Origin: Clostridiales bacterium | Lineage (GTDB): Bacteria > Bacillota > Clostridia > Oscillospirales > CAG-272 | DNA: 12,351 bases | Direction of reading: 5' to 3' | Assembly: GCA_018370615.1 (NCBI GenBank) | Contig: JAGZAC010000017.1 | Span: 1-12,351 of the forward strand | Part shown: piece by piece, positions 1-6,226 of the stretch | Layout of the letters: each line of letters starts with the position of its first letter | How positions within the stretch are numbered: the first letter of the stretch is position 1 | Notes under the pieces: generated by a model | Seen by the model: only the letters and a program-made list of their open reading frames with translations | Database searches by the model: none | Told to the model about the DNA's origin: nothing | Position numbers and translations under genes: made by a program

Positions 1-378
1 ATTGAAGCGAACACCATGGTGACAATGGCAAAAACGGAAATTGCGCCGGCTATAGAGGCCTATGCAATGGAAGTGGCAAAGGCCGCCACCGCGAAAAAAG
101 CGCTGGACGTAAGTCTGATTTGCAATTATGAAAGCGAACTAATCCGGAAGCTTTCTGCACTGACCGACAAAATCGCCGTAAAGGCCGATGAGCTGGAGGA
201 GGCGGTGTTAGCGCTTCACACGGCAAAGGATATTATTGCACAGGCAAACGCCATTCGCGATACAGTTCTCGTCAAAATGAACGAACTGCGGATTCCCTGT
301 GACGAAGCGGAAACCCTTACGGCAAAGAAATACTGGCCGTATCCTACATATGGAGATTTGCTGTTCAGCGTAAGATAA
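1..378 (+). CDS. glnN: Glutamine synthetase type III, C-terminal fragment
   Basis: Reading is open from base 1 (first residues IEANTM), so the true start lies outside the window and only about 125 C-terminal residues are present. The fragment matches the helical C-terminal tail of the large (about 700 aa) type III glutamine synthetase: alanine- and glutamate-rich helices, a LEEA segment near residue 63-68 of the visible part, and the ending KKYWPYPTYGDLLFSVR, where the closing YWPxPTYxDLLFSV is characteristic. The enzyme makes glutamine from glutamate, ammonia and ATP in the cytoplasm. The ATP and glutamate sites lie upstream and cannot be checked. The stop at 376-378 is followed by 119 bp before guaA, which holds an inverted repeat but no T-rich intrinsic terminator. 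Identification rests on the conserved tail; the glnN symbol (rather than glnA) follows from the type III assignment. Confidence 0.88.
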   Translation: MEANTMVTMAKTEIAPAIEAYAMEVAKAATAKKALDVSLICNYESELIRKLSALTDKIAVKADELEEAVLALHTAKDIIAQANAIRDTVLVKMNELRIPCDEAETLTAKKYWPYPTYGDLLFSVR

Positions 379-414
379 TTCCATGGTATACCGCGAACCA
401 TAATCATTCAGCAG

Positions 415-452
415 CCGCACCCATCCCCTGTGCCCACAGGGGATGGGTGCGG
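415..452. repeat. Perfect 18-bp inverted repeat upstream of guaA
   Basis: The left arm CCGCACCCATCCCCTGTG (415-432) is the exact reverse complement of the right arm (435-452), separated by CC. As RNA it would form a long stem with a tiny loop. No T-run follows, so it is not a classic intrinsic terminator for the upstream glutamine synthetase. It ends 11 bp before the putative guaA -10 box and covers the place where a -35 would sit. It could be an operator, a leader or terminator hairpin, or a repeat element distantly like those at 4697-5131; the sequence alone does not decide. Confidence 0.85.
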
Positions 453-460
453 AATGCTCC

Positions 461-469
461 TGATATACT
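461..469 (+). promoter_or_regulatory. Putative extended -10 promoter of guaA
   Basis: TGATATACT (461-469) is a TGn extended -10 followed by TATACT (464-469). Transcription would start near 476, giving a leader of about 22 nt that contains the GAGG ribosome-binding site (486-489). No -35 consensus lies 17 bp upstream because that stretch is inside the 415-452 palindrome; extended -10 promoters tolerate a poor -35. Prediction from sequence only. There is no room for a purine riboswitch between this start site and guaA. Confidence 0.45.
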
Positions 470-497
470 GATAAAACTTGCGAAAGAGGTATCCGGA

Positions 498-2033
498 ATG
501 GAAGAAAAGATTCTTGTATTGGACTTCGGCGGGCAGTACAACCTGCTGATTGCGCGCAGAGTTCGTGAGCTGCATGTTTACGCCGAGATCAAGCCCTATA
601 ACAAAATCACACTGGACGAAATCAGAGAAAGCGGGTATAAGGGGATTATTTTTACCGGCGGACCCAACAGTGTGTATGACACTGCCTCCCCCCACTTTGA
701 CCCGGAAATTCTGAATATCGGTGTTCCTATTCTGGGCATCTGCTATGGCGCGCAGCTGATGGCATATATGGCGGGCGGAGAGGTCTGCAGTGCCGCAGGC
801 AGCAGTGAATACGGCAAAACGACAGTATATACATGTAGTGATATATTATTTGAAAATGTTCCCGCAGAGAGTGTCTGCTGGATGAGTCACACAGATTTCA
901 TTAAGACGCCGCCGGCACACTTTACAGTCACGGCCAACACAGACAAGTGTCCCTGCGCCGCTATATGTGATGCAAATCGAAAATTATACGGCGTGCAATT
1001 TCATCCTGAGGTTACCCACACCACCTATGGCAAGACGATGCTGCACAATTTTCTCTTTTCCATCTGCGAATGCCAGGGCACTTGGAATATGGAGGATTTT
1101 GCCGCAGCTTCCATTGCCCAGTACCGTAGCACACTTTCCGGGAAAAAGGTCCTCCTGGCTCTGTCGGGGGGCGTGGATTCTTCTGTGGCTGCCCTGCTGC
1201 TCCATCAGGCAATCGGTCAAAATCTCACCTGCGTATTTGTGGACCACGGTCTGCTGCGTAAAAACGAGGGGGATTTTGTAGAACAGACGTTCCGGGACCA
1301 GTTTGGTCTACATCTGATCCGGATAAACGCCCAGGAGAGGTTTCTCCAAAAGCTGGCCGGCGTAACAGAACCGGAAAAGAAGCGGAAAATCATCGGAGAA
1401 GAATTCATCCGGGTATTTGAAGAAGAAGCGAAAAAGCTAGGAAAGATTCATGTTTTAGCTCAGGGTACCATTTACCCCGATGTGGTGGAAAGCGGACGGG
1501 GCGACGCGGCGGTAATCAAAAGCCATCATAATGTAGGCGGTCTTCCCGATGTAATCTCCTTTGATGAAATCACCGAACCCCTGCGCAATCTTTTCAAAGA
1601 CGAGGTGCGGGAAATCGGAACGCAGCTCGGCCTTCCGAAAGAACTGGTCTGGCGGCAGCCATTCCCCGGTCCCGGACTGGCCGTACGGGTCATCGGAGAA
1701 ATCACCCGCGAAAAGCTGATACTATTACAGGAAGCAGACGCGATTTTCCGGGAGGAAATTGCAAATGCACATCTGGAAGATATCACCAGCCAGTATTTTG
1801 CCGTACTCACCGATTTGAGAAGCGTAGGCGTGATGGGTGACGCCCGCACCTACGGATATACCGTGGCGCTGCGCGCGGTCACCACCGATGATTTTATGAC
1901 GGCGGAATGGACGCGGCTGCCTTACGAGGTATTGGAAAAAGCCAGCAGTCGTATTACAAATGAAATCACCGATATTACAAGAGTCGTTTATGATATTACC
2001 TCTAAGCCGCCGGCCACGGTGGAGTGGGAGTGA
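498..2033 (+). CDS. guaA: GMP synthase (glutamine-hydrolysing)
   Basis: Converts XMP to GMP using ATP and the amide of glutamine, the last step of guanine nucleotide synthesis in the cytoplasm. The 511-aa product has the usual GuaA length and order. A class I glutamine amidotransferase domain comes first, with GGPNSVYD at about residue 54, nucleophile Cys82 in GICYGAQ, and His169/Glu171 in the HPEV motif. The ATP-pyrophosphatase domain follows, with P-loop SGGVDSS at 223-229. The C-terminal dimerisation domain carries RQPFPGPGLAVR and ends ITSKPPATVEWE. The ATG at 498 is chosen because the protein then begins at the conserved EKILVLDFGGQYN strand and GAGG lies 8 nt upstream; the in-frame ATG at 447 would lie inside the palindrome and add 17 unconserved residues. 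The amidotransferase has WMSHTD where WMSHGD is usual. Glutamine synthetase lies directly upstream, so supplier and consumer of glutamine are adjacent. Confidence 0.97.
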   Translation: MEEKILVLDFGGQYNLLIARRVRELHVYAEIKPYNKITLDEIRESGYKGIIFTGGPNSVYDTASPHFDPEILNIGVPILGICYGAQLMAYMAGGEVCSAAGSSEYGKTTVYTCSDILFENVPAESVCWMSHTDFIKTPPAHFTVTANTDKCPCAAICDANRKLYGVQFHPEVTHTTYGKTMLHNFLFSICECQGTWNMEDFAAASIAQYRSTLSGKKVLLALSGGVDSSVAALLLHQAIGQNLTCVFVDHGLLRKNEGDFVEQTFRDQFGLHLIRINAQERFLQKLAGVTEPEKKRKIIGEEFIRVFEEEAKKLGKIHVLAQGTIYPDVVESGRGDAAVIKSHHNVGGLPDVISFDEITEPLRNLFKDEVREIGTQLGLPKELVWRQPFPGPGLAVRVIGEITREKLILLQEADAIFREEIANAHLEDITSQYFAVLTDLRSVGVMGDARTYGYTVALRAVTTDDFMTAEWTRLPYEVLEKASSRITNEITDITRVVYDITSKPPATVEWE

Positions 2034-2052
2034 TTAGAAAGCCTTTGCAACC

Positions 2053-2640
2053 ATGGATTTAATAATTCAACCGCTCACCCCGCAGCTGGCGGGAGATTAT
2101 TTCGATTTCTTTGAAAATCGAGCATTTACCGACGACTCACCATATCGGTGCTATTGTCAAATCTATCAAATGACAAAAAGTGAACAGCAGGCTATATTAA
2201 GTCATGCGGATGTATCTGACTTTGGGAAAATATCCAGAAATGTCGCAAAGCAGCAAATCGATTCTGGCGCTTTGCGGGGATATCTGGCGTTTGTAGACGG
2301 AAGAGCCATTGGCTGGTGTAACGCAAACGATAAGGCAAATTTTCCAATCGATTCTTGCGGGGGCTCTCATTTTCATTCAAATATTCCCAATCGTGAAATC
2401 GCAGTGGTTTGTTTTGAGGTCGCTCCCAATTTTCGAGGGCAAGGTGTTGCAACAGCTCTTTTGAACAGAGTTATAAGTGATGCAAAAGCCAACCAGTATA
2501 TGGCCGTCGAAAGTTTTCCTGTTATTCGTGAGGAAAGATATGAATGGGATTGCACAGGGCCGGTCCGCTTATATGAAAAGGCTGGCTTTGTCATAATGGA
2601 AAAACGAGATGACTTTGTCATCATGCGAAAAGAAATATAG
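2053..2640 (+). CDS. GNAT-family N-acetyltransferase
   Basis: Probable acetyl-CoA-dependent N-acetyltransferase of 195 aa; the substrate cannot be told. The acetyl-CoA pyrophosphate-binding motif A is clear: VCFEVAPNFRGQGVATALL, with RGQGVA at residues 128-133. The C-terminal strand-turn YEKAGFVIMEKRDDFVIMRK is also typical of GNAT folds. The N-terminal half has a cysteine-containing stretch (YRCYCQIYQM, residues 31-40), as I recall from a group of uncharacterised firmicute acetyltransferases. It starts 19 bp after guaA with only a weak purine-rich site (near 2036-2041), so it may be read through from guaA. Its codons look more AT-rich than guaA or dapF (about 37% and 47% G+C in two 60-base lines I counted), which hints at a separate origin. 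No signal peptide or membrane segment is seen. Family is firm; specific function unknown. Confidence 0.85.
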   Translation: MDLIIQPLTPQLAGDYFDFFENRAFTDDSPYRCYCQIYQMTKSEQQAILSHADVSDFGKISRNVAKQQIDSGALRGYLAFVDGRAIGWCNANDKANFPIDSCGGSHFHSNIPNREIAVVCFEVAPNFRGQGVATALLNRVISDAKANQYMAVESFPVIREERYEWDCTGPVRLYEKAGFVIMEKRDDFVIMRKEI

Positions 2641-2722
2641 CACCGCTTCCCGCATTCGGCGATGTATCCATGACACAGCTGATCACTTCGCCCTATTGAA
2701 GGAGCGCAACGTAGGAGGATAT

Positions 2723-3511
2723 ATGCACTTTACCAAAATGCACGGTCTCGGAAATGATTATCTGTATGTTTACGGAGAACCGACAGCTCCGGCGGAATTG
2801 TCCGTTCGCCTGTCTGACCGACATTTCGGCGCCGGTTCCGATGGAATGATCTGGATTTCGCCTTCATCCGTCGCCGATTTTAAAATGCGAATCTTTAATG
2901 CAGACGGCAGCGAAGCGAAAATGTGCGGCAATGGGATTCGCTGCGTGGGAAAATACGTGTATGACAAAGGATATACGGACAAAAAACGTCTGACCATTGA
3001 AACCTTGTCCGGCATCCGTACGCTGGAGCTTACTGTGGTCGGCGGCAAGGTCAAAAGCGTTTCTGTGGATATGGGAAAGGCCGAAGCAAAAGAAGCGCTT
3101 ACCCTTACCGTTGACGGGGACTTTGTAGTTTGTATTCCCGTATCCGTTGGAAATCCTCATGCTGTCATATTTGTGGAAGATATGGAAAAGGCGCCGCTGA
3201 CCACGCTGGGTCCAAAGCTGGAGCATCACAAGGCCTTTCCGGGCGGCGTAAACGTGGAATTTGTGCAGGTGCTGTCAGAAGACGAACTTCGCATGCGTGT
3301 ATGGGAACGGGGCAGCGGTGTGACAATGGCCTGCGGCACTGGCGCCTGCGCCAGCGTGATGGCGGCAATAAAAAAAGGATACTGCCCCTATGACACGCCC
3401 ATTTCCGTTCACCTGGACGGAGGGACACTGCGTATCCAAATTGCACCGGACAACACTGTGGCCATGACCGGCCCGGCAGAAATCATTTATGAAGGAGAGA
3501 CCGTCGAATGA
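2723..3511 (+). CDS. dapF: Diaminopimelate epimerase
   Basis: Interconverts LL- and meso-diaminopimelate, the last step before meso-DAP is used for peptidoglycan or decarboxylated to lysine. The 262-aa protein shows the two-cysteine, cofactor-free epimerase signature: MHGLGNDY at residues 6-13, FNADGSEAKMCGNGIRC with Cys68, GNPHAVIF at about 143-150, and WERGSGVTMACGTGACAS with Cys204. The start at 2723 is supported by a strong TAGGAGGA site 3-10 nt upstream and by the family's usual beginning; extending upstream in frame adds 38 unconserved residues. Valine 200 replaces the glutamate usual in the GxGET motif, while the ERG and both catalytic cysteines are intact. The stop overlaps the dapL start by 4 nt (ATGA), so the two are almost certainly co-translated. 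The 82 bp upstream holds no gene and no clear promoter. Confidence 0.96.
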   Translation: MHFTKMHGLGNDYLYVYGEPTAPAELSVRLSDRHFGAGSDGMIWISPSSVADFKMRIFNADGSEAKMCGNGIRCVGKYVYDKGYTDKKRLTIETLSGIRTLELTVVGGKVKSVSVDMGKAEAKEALTLTVDGDFVVCIPVSVGNPHAVIFVEDMEKAPLTTLGPKLEHHKAFPGGVNVEFVQVLSEDELRMRVWERGSGVTMACGTGACASVMAAIKKGYCPYDTPISVHLDGGTLRIQIAPDNTVAMTGPAEIIYEGETVE

Positions 3512-4692
3512 TATCCATGAACCTGCATTATGCTGATCTGAAGGATTCCTATCTCTTTTACAATATTGCGCAGAAAACCAAGGCATACCTAGACGCACAT
3601 CCCGGCGCGCATCTGTACCGCATGGGGATTGGAGATGTATCTCTGCCATTGTGCGATGCGGTCATCCAAGCCCTGCATGAAGCCGTTGACGACCAGGCGC
3701 ACAAGGAGCGCTTTCATGGATATATGCCGGAATGCGGCGCTGACTTTCTTCGTGAGGCCATTGCCGGCTATTATGCAGAAAAAAATGTAGCACTTTCCCC
3801 GGACGAAATATTCGTATCCAGCGGCGCCAGCGATGAGTTGGGAGATATTTTGGATTTGTTTGATAAAAAAAGCTCTGCCCTGGTCATTGAGCCGGCGTAT
3901 CCAGCATATGTAGACGCCAACGTGATCGCTGGCAGAAACATCGTCCATCTGGCTTCCGGAAAGGAAAACGGATTTTTGCCGGAACCGAACGCGGAAACCA
4001 AAGCGGACATCCTTTACATCTGTTCCCCCAATAATCCTACCGGCGCCGTTTTCAGCCGTGAAAAGCTGCAGTCGTGGGTGGACTTTGCAAACAAGCAAGG
4101 TTCGATCATTCTCTTTGACGCCGCATACGAAGCCTTTATCGAGGATCCCGCACTTCCCCACAGTATTTTTGAGCTGGAAGGGGCCCGCACCTGCGCCATT
4201 GAAATCTGCTCTCTTTCCAAAACTGCCGGATTTACCGGAACACGGCTTGGATATACGGTAATCCCAAAAGAGCTGGAACGCAGCGGTATGCATCTGAACG
4301 CCATGTGGGTGCGGAACCGAACCACAAAAACAAACGGCGTATCTTATATTCTTCAGAAAGGGGGAGCTGCTGTCTTTACTCCCGAAGGGCAAAAGCAAAT
4401 CCGGGAGAATATCCAAATTTACAAGAATAACGCAAAGGTGTTTATGGAGGCGCTGGACAAACTGGGAATTTGGTACTGCGGCGGCAAAAATGCGCCCTAC
4501 ATATGGATGAAATGTCCCAAGGGTATGACAAGTTGGGAATTCTTTGACTATCTGCTTTCTGAAATACAGGTGGTAGGAACACCTGGGGCAGGCTTCGGCG
4601 CCTGCGGCGAAGGCTATTTTCGGTTTTCCACCTTTGGAGATCCTGAGGATACAAAAGAGGCGGCCCGGCGTCTGACAAAGTTGCTTGGATAA
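3508..4692 (+). CDS. dapL: LL-diaminopimelate aminotransferase
   Basis: A PLP enzyme that converts tetrahydrodipicolinate plus glutamate directly to LL-diaminopimelate, bypassing the acylated intermediates of the DapD/C/E route. The 394-aa length and motifs fit class I/II aminotransferases of the DapL type: GIGDVSLPL near residue 40, GYMPECGADFLREAI (71-85), CSPNNPTGA (172-180) with the PLP-contacting asparagine, FDAAYEAFI (203-211), and SLSKTAGFTGTR (235-246) with Schiff-base Lys238. The segment FVSSGASDELGDI stands where many DapL proteins have FVSDGSKCDTGNI, so this is a divergent clostridial form. It starts at the ATG overlapping the dapF stop, with GGAG 10 nt upstream. Pairing with dapF, and with dapA nearby, supports diaminopimelate synthesis over another aminotransferase role. 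A hairpin plus T-run follows at 4724-4750. Confidence 0.93.
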   Translation: MISMNLHYADLKDSYLFYNIAQKTKAYLDAHPGAHLYRMGIGDVSLPLCDAVIQALHEAVDDQAHKERFHGYMPECGADFLREAIAGYYAEKNVALSPDEIFVSSGASDELGDILDLFDKKSSALVIEPAYPAYVDANVIAGRNIVHLASGKENGFLPEPNAETKADILYICSPNNPTGAVFSREKLQSWVDFANKQGSIILFDAAYEAFIEDPALPHSIFELEGARTCAIEICSLSKTAGFTGTRLGYTVIPKELERSGMHLNAMWVRNRTTKTNGVSYILQKGGAAVFTPEGQKQIRENIQIYKNNAKVFMEALDKLGIWYCGGKNAPYIWMKCPKGMTSWEFFDYLLSEIQVVGTPGAGFGACGEGYFRFSTFGDPEDTKEAARRLTKLLG

Positions 4693-4696
4693 GGAA

Positions 4697-4745
4697 ACAA
4701 CCCCTCAGGCGGCTTCGCCGCCAGCTCCCCTTACACAGGGGAGCC
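4697..4745 (-). repeat. Modular palindromic repeat, copy A (inverted)
   Basis: Reads on the + strand as a terminal ACAACCCCTC box (4697-4706), an inner stem GGCGGC/GCCGCC (4708-4713 with 4717-4722), then a hairpin GCTCCCC/GGGGAGC (4724-4744). The same three-part layout, with the same outer boxes but different inner stems, occurs at 5080-5131, 7071-7122 and 7130-7179. This copy lies in the opposite orientation to copy B, so the two bracket the tandem array. I recall repeats of this kind as frequent between genes in gut Oscillospiraceae; that is memory, not a search. Confidence 0.8.
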
Positions 4746-4750
4746 TTTTT
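4724..4750 (+). terminator. Intrinsic terminator after dapL
   Basis: The stem GCTCCCC (4724-4730) pairs with GGGGAGC (4738-4744) around TTACACA and is followed by CTTTTT (4745-4750). It sits 31 bp after the dapL stop and coincides with the outer hairpin of repeat copy A, so the repeat appears to serve as the operon terminator. Confidence 0.7.
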
Positions 4751-4756
4751 ATATTT

Positions 4757-5099
4757 CTGAGCTTTTCCGTAAGGGTTCAGCCTTCCCGTGCAAGGGGAGC
4801 CTTTTTGTGCTTCTGAGCTTTTCTACAAGTGTTCAGCATCCCCCTGTGTAAAGGAAGCCTCTTTATGCTTCTGAGCTTTTCTACAAGTGTTCAGCCTTCC
4901 CGTATAAGGGGAACCTTTCTGTGTTTCTGAGCTTTTCCGCAAGGTTTACCCTCCCCGTGCAATTTGAACTTTTCATAAGAGTTTAGCCTCCCCTGTGCAA
5001 GGGGAGCCTTTATGTGTTCCTGAGCTTTTCCGCAAGGTTTACCCTCCCCGTGCAATTTGAACTTCCCATAAGTGTTTAGCCTCCCCTGTGCAAGGGGAG
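4757..5099. repeat. Tandem array of degenerate hairpin units
   Basis: Five units begin with CTGAGCTTTTC at 4757, 4813, 4871, 4927 and 5020 (periods 56, 58, 56 and 93 bp). Each carries a variant of the outer hairpin of the neighbouring palindromic elements, such as CTTCCC-GTGCAA-GGGGAG or CTCCCCT-GTGCA-AGGGGAG, mostly followed by a T-rich CCTTT tail on the + strand. The last two units, 4927-5006 and 5020-5099, differ at 3 of 80 positions, so that duplication is recent or kept uniform. Together with its flanks this explains the 472-bp gap between dapL and dapA; I see no credible gene inside it. Confidence 0.85.
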
Positions 5100-5131
5100 G
5101 TGGCGCAACGTAGTTGCGCCGGAGGGGTTGT
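5080..5131 (+). repeat. Modular palindromic repeat, copy B
   Basis: The outer hairpin CCTCCCCT/AGGGGAGG (5080-5100, loop GTGCA) is followed by an inner stem GGCGCAAC/GTTGCGCC (5102-5109 with 5113-5120, loop GTA) and a terminal GGAGGGGTTGT box (5121-5131). It is the mirror image of copy A. The inner stem has a different sequence from copy A yet is perfectly paired. Confidence 0.85.
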
Positions 5132-5164
5132 AAACAAATCCTCCTACCTACCCACAAACATCCT

Positions 5165-6055
5165 CTAGTGAGAACACAGCAGTCCCCGTCGCTGCATCTC
5201 CTGCATCAATCGCGATTTGTTCTCTTTTCCCATGGAACATAACGGCAGCCGCATTTCATCACAACAAAGGCCCATCAGACTGAGCGCCGTTTTTACCGGA
5301 ATCGGACTAACTTCAGAAAAGAGTATGCGAATCATAGGATACAGCTCCTGCTGAAGTACCGCAGCATCCCGCAGCCGTCCGTTCTCACACAGGTTACACA
5401 GACGAACCATCTCCGCCGGCATAATGTTGGACAACACTGACACCACTCCGCAACCGCCTACCGCATAGATGGGCGCCGTGAGCTCATCGCACCCGCTGTA
5501 CACGCCCAATTTGTCTCCAAAGGAGGCCGCGATTCGCTCCGCATATCCTACATTTGCCGAAGCTTCCTTGACACCGCACAGATTTGGAATGGTGCACAGC
5601 AGCTCATATGCGCTCTCACTGATGCAAAGGCCCGTCCTTGCAGGGACATTGTATGCAATTACCGGTATATGTACCCGCTCTGCAATCGTTTTGTAATGAA
5701 GATATACGCCATTATCCGTGGCCTTGTTATAATATGGCGTTACTACCAAAATCCCGTTAGCCCCTTCTTTTTCTGCATCTGCCGCATACTCTGCCGCATA
5801 TTCCGTAGAAGGGGAGCCGCAACCGGCAATTACCGGAATTCTTCCGTCTACACGTTTTATGGTAAATGCAATCACACGTTTTTTCTCTTCACCGCCGAGG
5901 GTAGGCGCCTCCCCCGTAGTTCCACAGGGAACAATGGCAGACACCCCGTTGTCGATTTGGTATTCAATCAGCCGCGCCAGAGCGTCAAAATCCACCCCGC
6001 CATCCCGCATTGGCGTAACAATAGCCGTTGCACAGCCTGTAAAAGGTACTTTCAT
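5165..6055 (-). CDS. dapA: 4-hydroxy-tetrahydrodipicolinate synthase
   Basis: Condenses pyruvate with aspartate-4-semialdehyde, the first committed step of the diaminopimelate/lysine pathway. The 296-aa (beta/alpha)8 lyase has the expected sites: CGTTGE with Thr46-Thr47, TPYYNK at 106-111, Tyr135 and Arg140 in YNVPARTG, and Schiff-base Lys163 in GVKEAS. The arginine of YNVPxRTG and the length favour DapA over N-acetylneuraminate or KDG aldolases of the same superfamily. The start is the CAT at 6053-6055, with AAAGGCGG 7 nt upstream on this strand. The second ring of the substrate region (CGSPSTEYA, 79-87) departs from the more usual GSNNTAEA. The gene runs convergently towards dapL and divergently from the Nif3-like gene. 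No lysine riboswitch (about 170 nt) fits in the predicted leader of about 68 nt, so control is likely by promoter or enzyme feedback. Confidence 0.94.
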   Translation of the reverse strand: MKVPFTGCATAIVTPMRDGGVDFDALARLIEYQIDNGVSAIVPCGTTGEAPTLGGEEKKRVIAFTIKRVDGRIPVIAGCGSPSTEYAAEYAADAEKEGANGILVVTPYYNKATDNGVYLHYKTIAERVHIPVIAYNVPARTGLCISESAYELLCTIPNLCGVKEASANVGYAERIAASFGDKLGVYSGCDELTAPIYAVGGCGVVSVLSNIMPAEMVRLCNLCENGRLRDAAVLQQELYPMIRILFSEVSPIPVKTALSLMGLCCDEMRLPLCSMGKENKSRLMQEMQRRGLLCSH

Positions 6056-6129
6056 ATGTAAACCGCCTTTCGAAATATATATGAACTTATAGAATCCGCA
6101 CCGAAAAAATGGATATGGTCTTTATTTTC

Positions 6130-6158
6130 AGTATATGTATTTACCTCTTCTTGGGCAA
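6130..6158 (-). promoter_or_regulatory. Putative dapA promoter
   Basis: On the - strand TTGCCC (6153-6158) is followed after 17 bp by TATACT (6130-6135), a good vegetative-type promoter. Transcription would begin near 6123. Its -35 lies only 4 bp from the -35 of the opposing promoter at 6163-6191. Sequence prediction only. Confidence 0.55.
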
Positions 6159-6162
6159 AAAT

Positions 6163-6191
6163 TTGCTCGGAAAGAAAAACTGTGGTATACT
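6163..6191 (+). promoter_or_regulatory. Putative promoter of the Nif3-like gene
   Basis: TTGCTC (6163-6168), a 17-bp spacer and TATACT (6186-6191), preceded by TGG (6183-6185), which makes a TGn extended -10. The start site would be near 6198, with a 29-nt leader carrying GGAG at 6215-6218. Sequence prediction only. Confidence 0.6.
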
Positions 6192-6226
6192 AATGCAAAT
6201 ATCAGTGTTGAAATGGAGCAAATCAT

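Noticed and set aside
379..497. Purine riboswitch upstream of guaA
   Set aside because: Apart from the 415-452 palindrome I see no three-way junction pattern or conserved loop bases, and the promoter lies too close to the gene.
447..497. Upstream ATG start for guaA at 447
   Set aside because: It lies inside the palindrome, upstream of the likely transcription start, and the 17 extra residues match nothing in the family.
3589..4416. 275-codon open frame on the - strand inside dapL
   Set aside because: It is antisense to a clear DapL with intact motifs, and its translation resembles no family I know.
4757..5099. Possible CRISPR array
   Set aside because: Units are 56-93 bp, degenerate, and the stretches between conserved parts are also repeated, so there are no unique spacers; no cas genes are nearby.
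4891..5157. 88-codon open frame on the - strand with a repeated peptide (KFKLHGEGKPCGKAQ)
   Set aside because: It lies wholly within the tandem hairpin array; the peptide repeat merely mirrors the DNA repeat, and there is no convincing ribosome site.
6056..6129. Lysine riboswitch in the dapA leader
   Set aside because: The predicted leader is about 68 nt, far shorter than the lysine riboswitch, and shows no matching helices.
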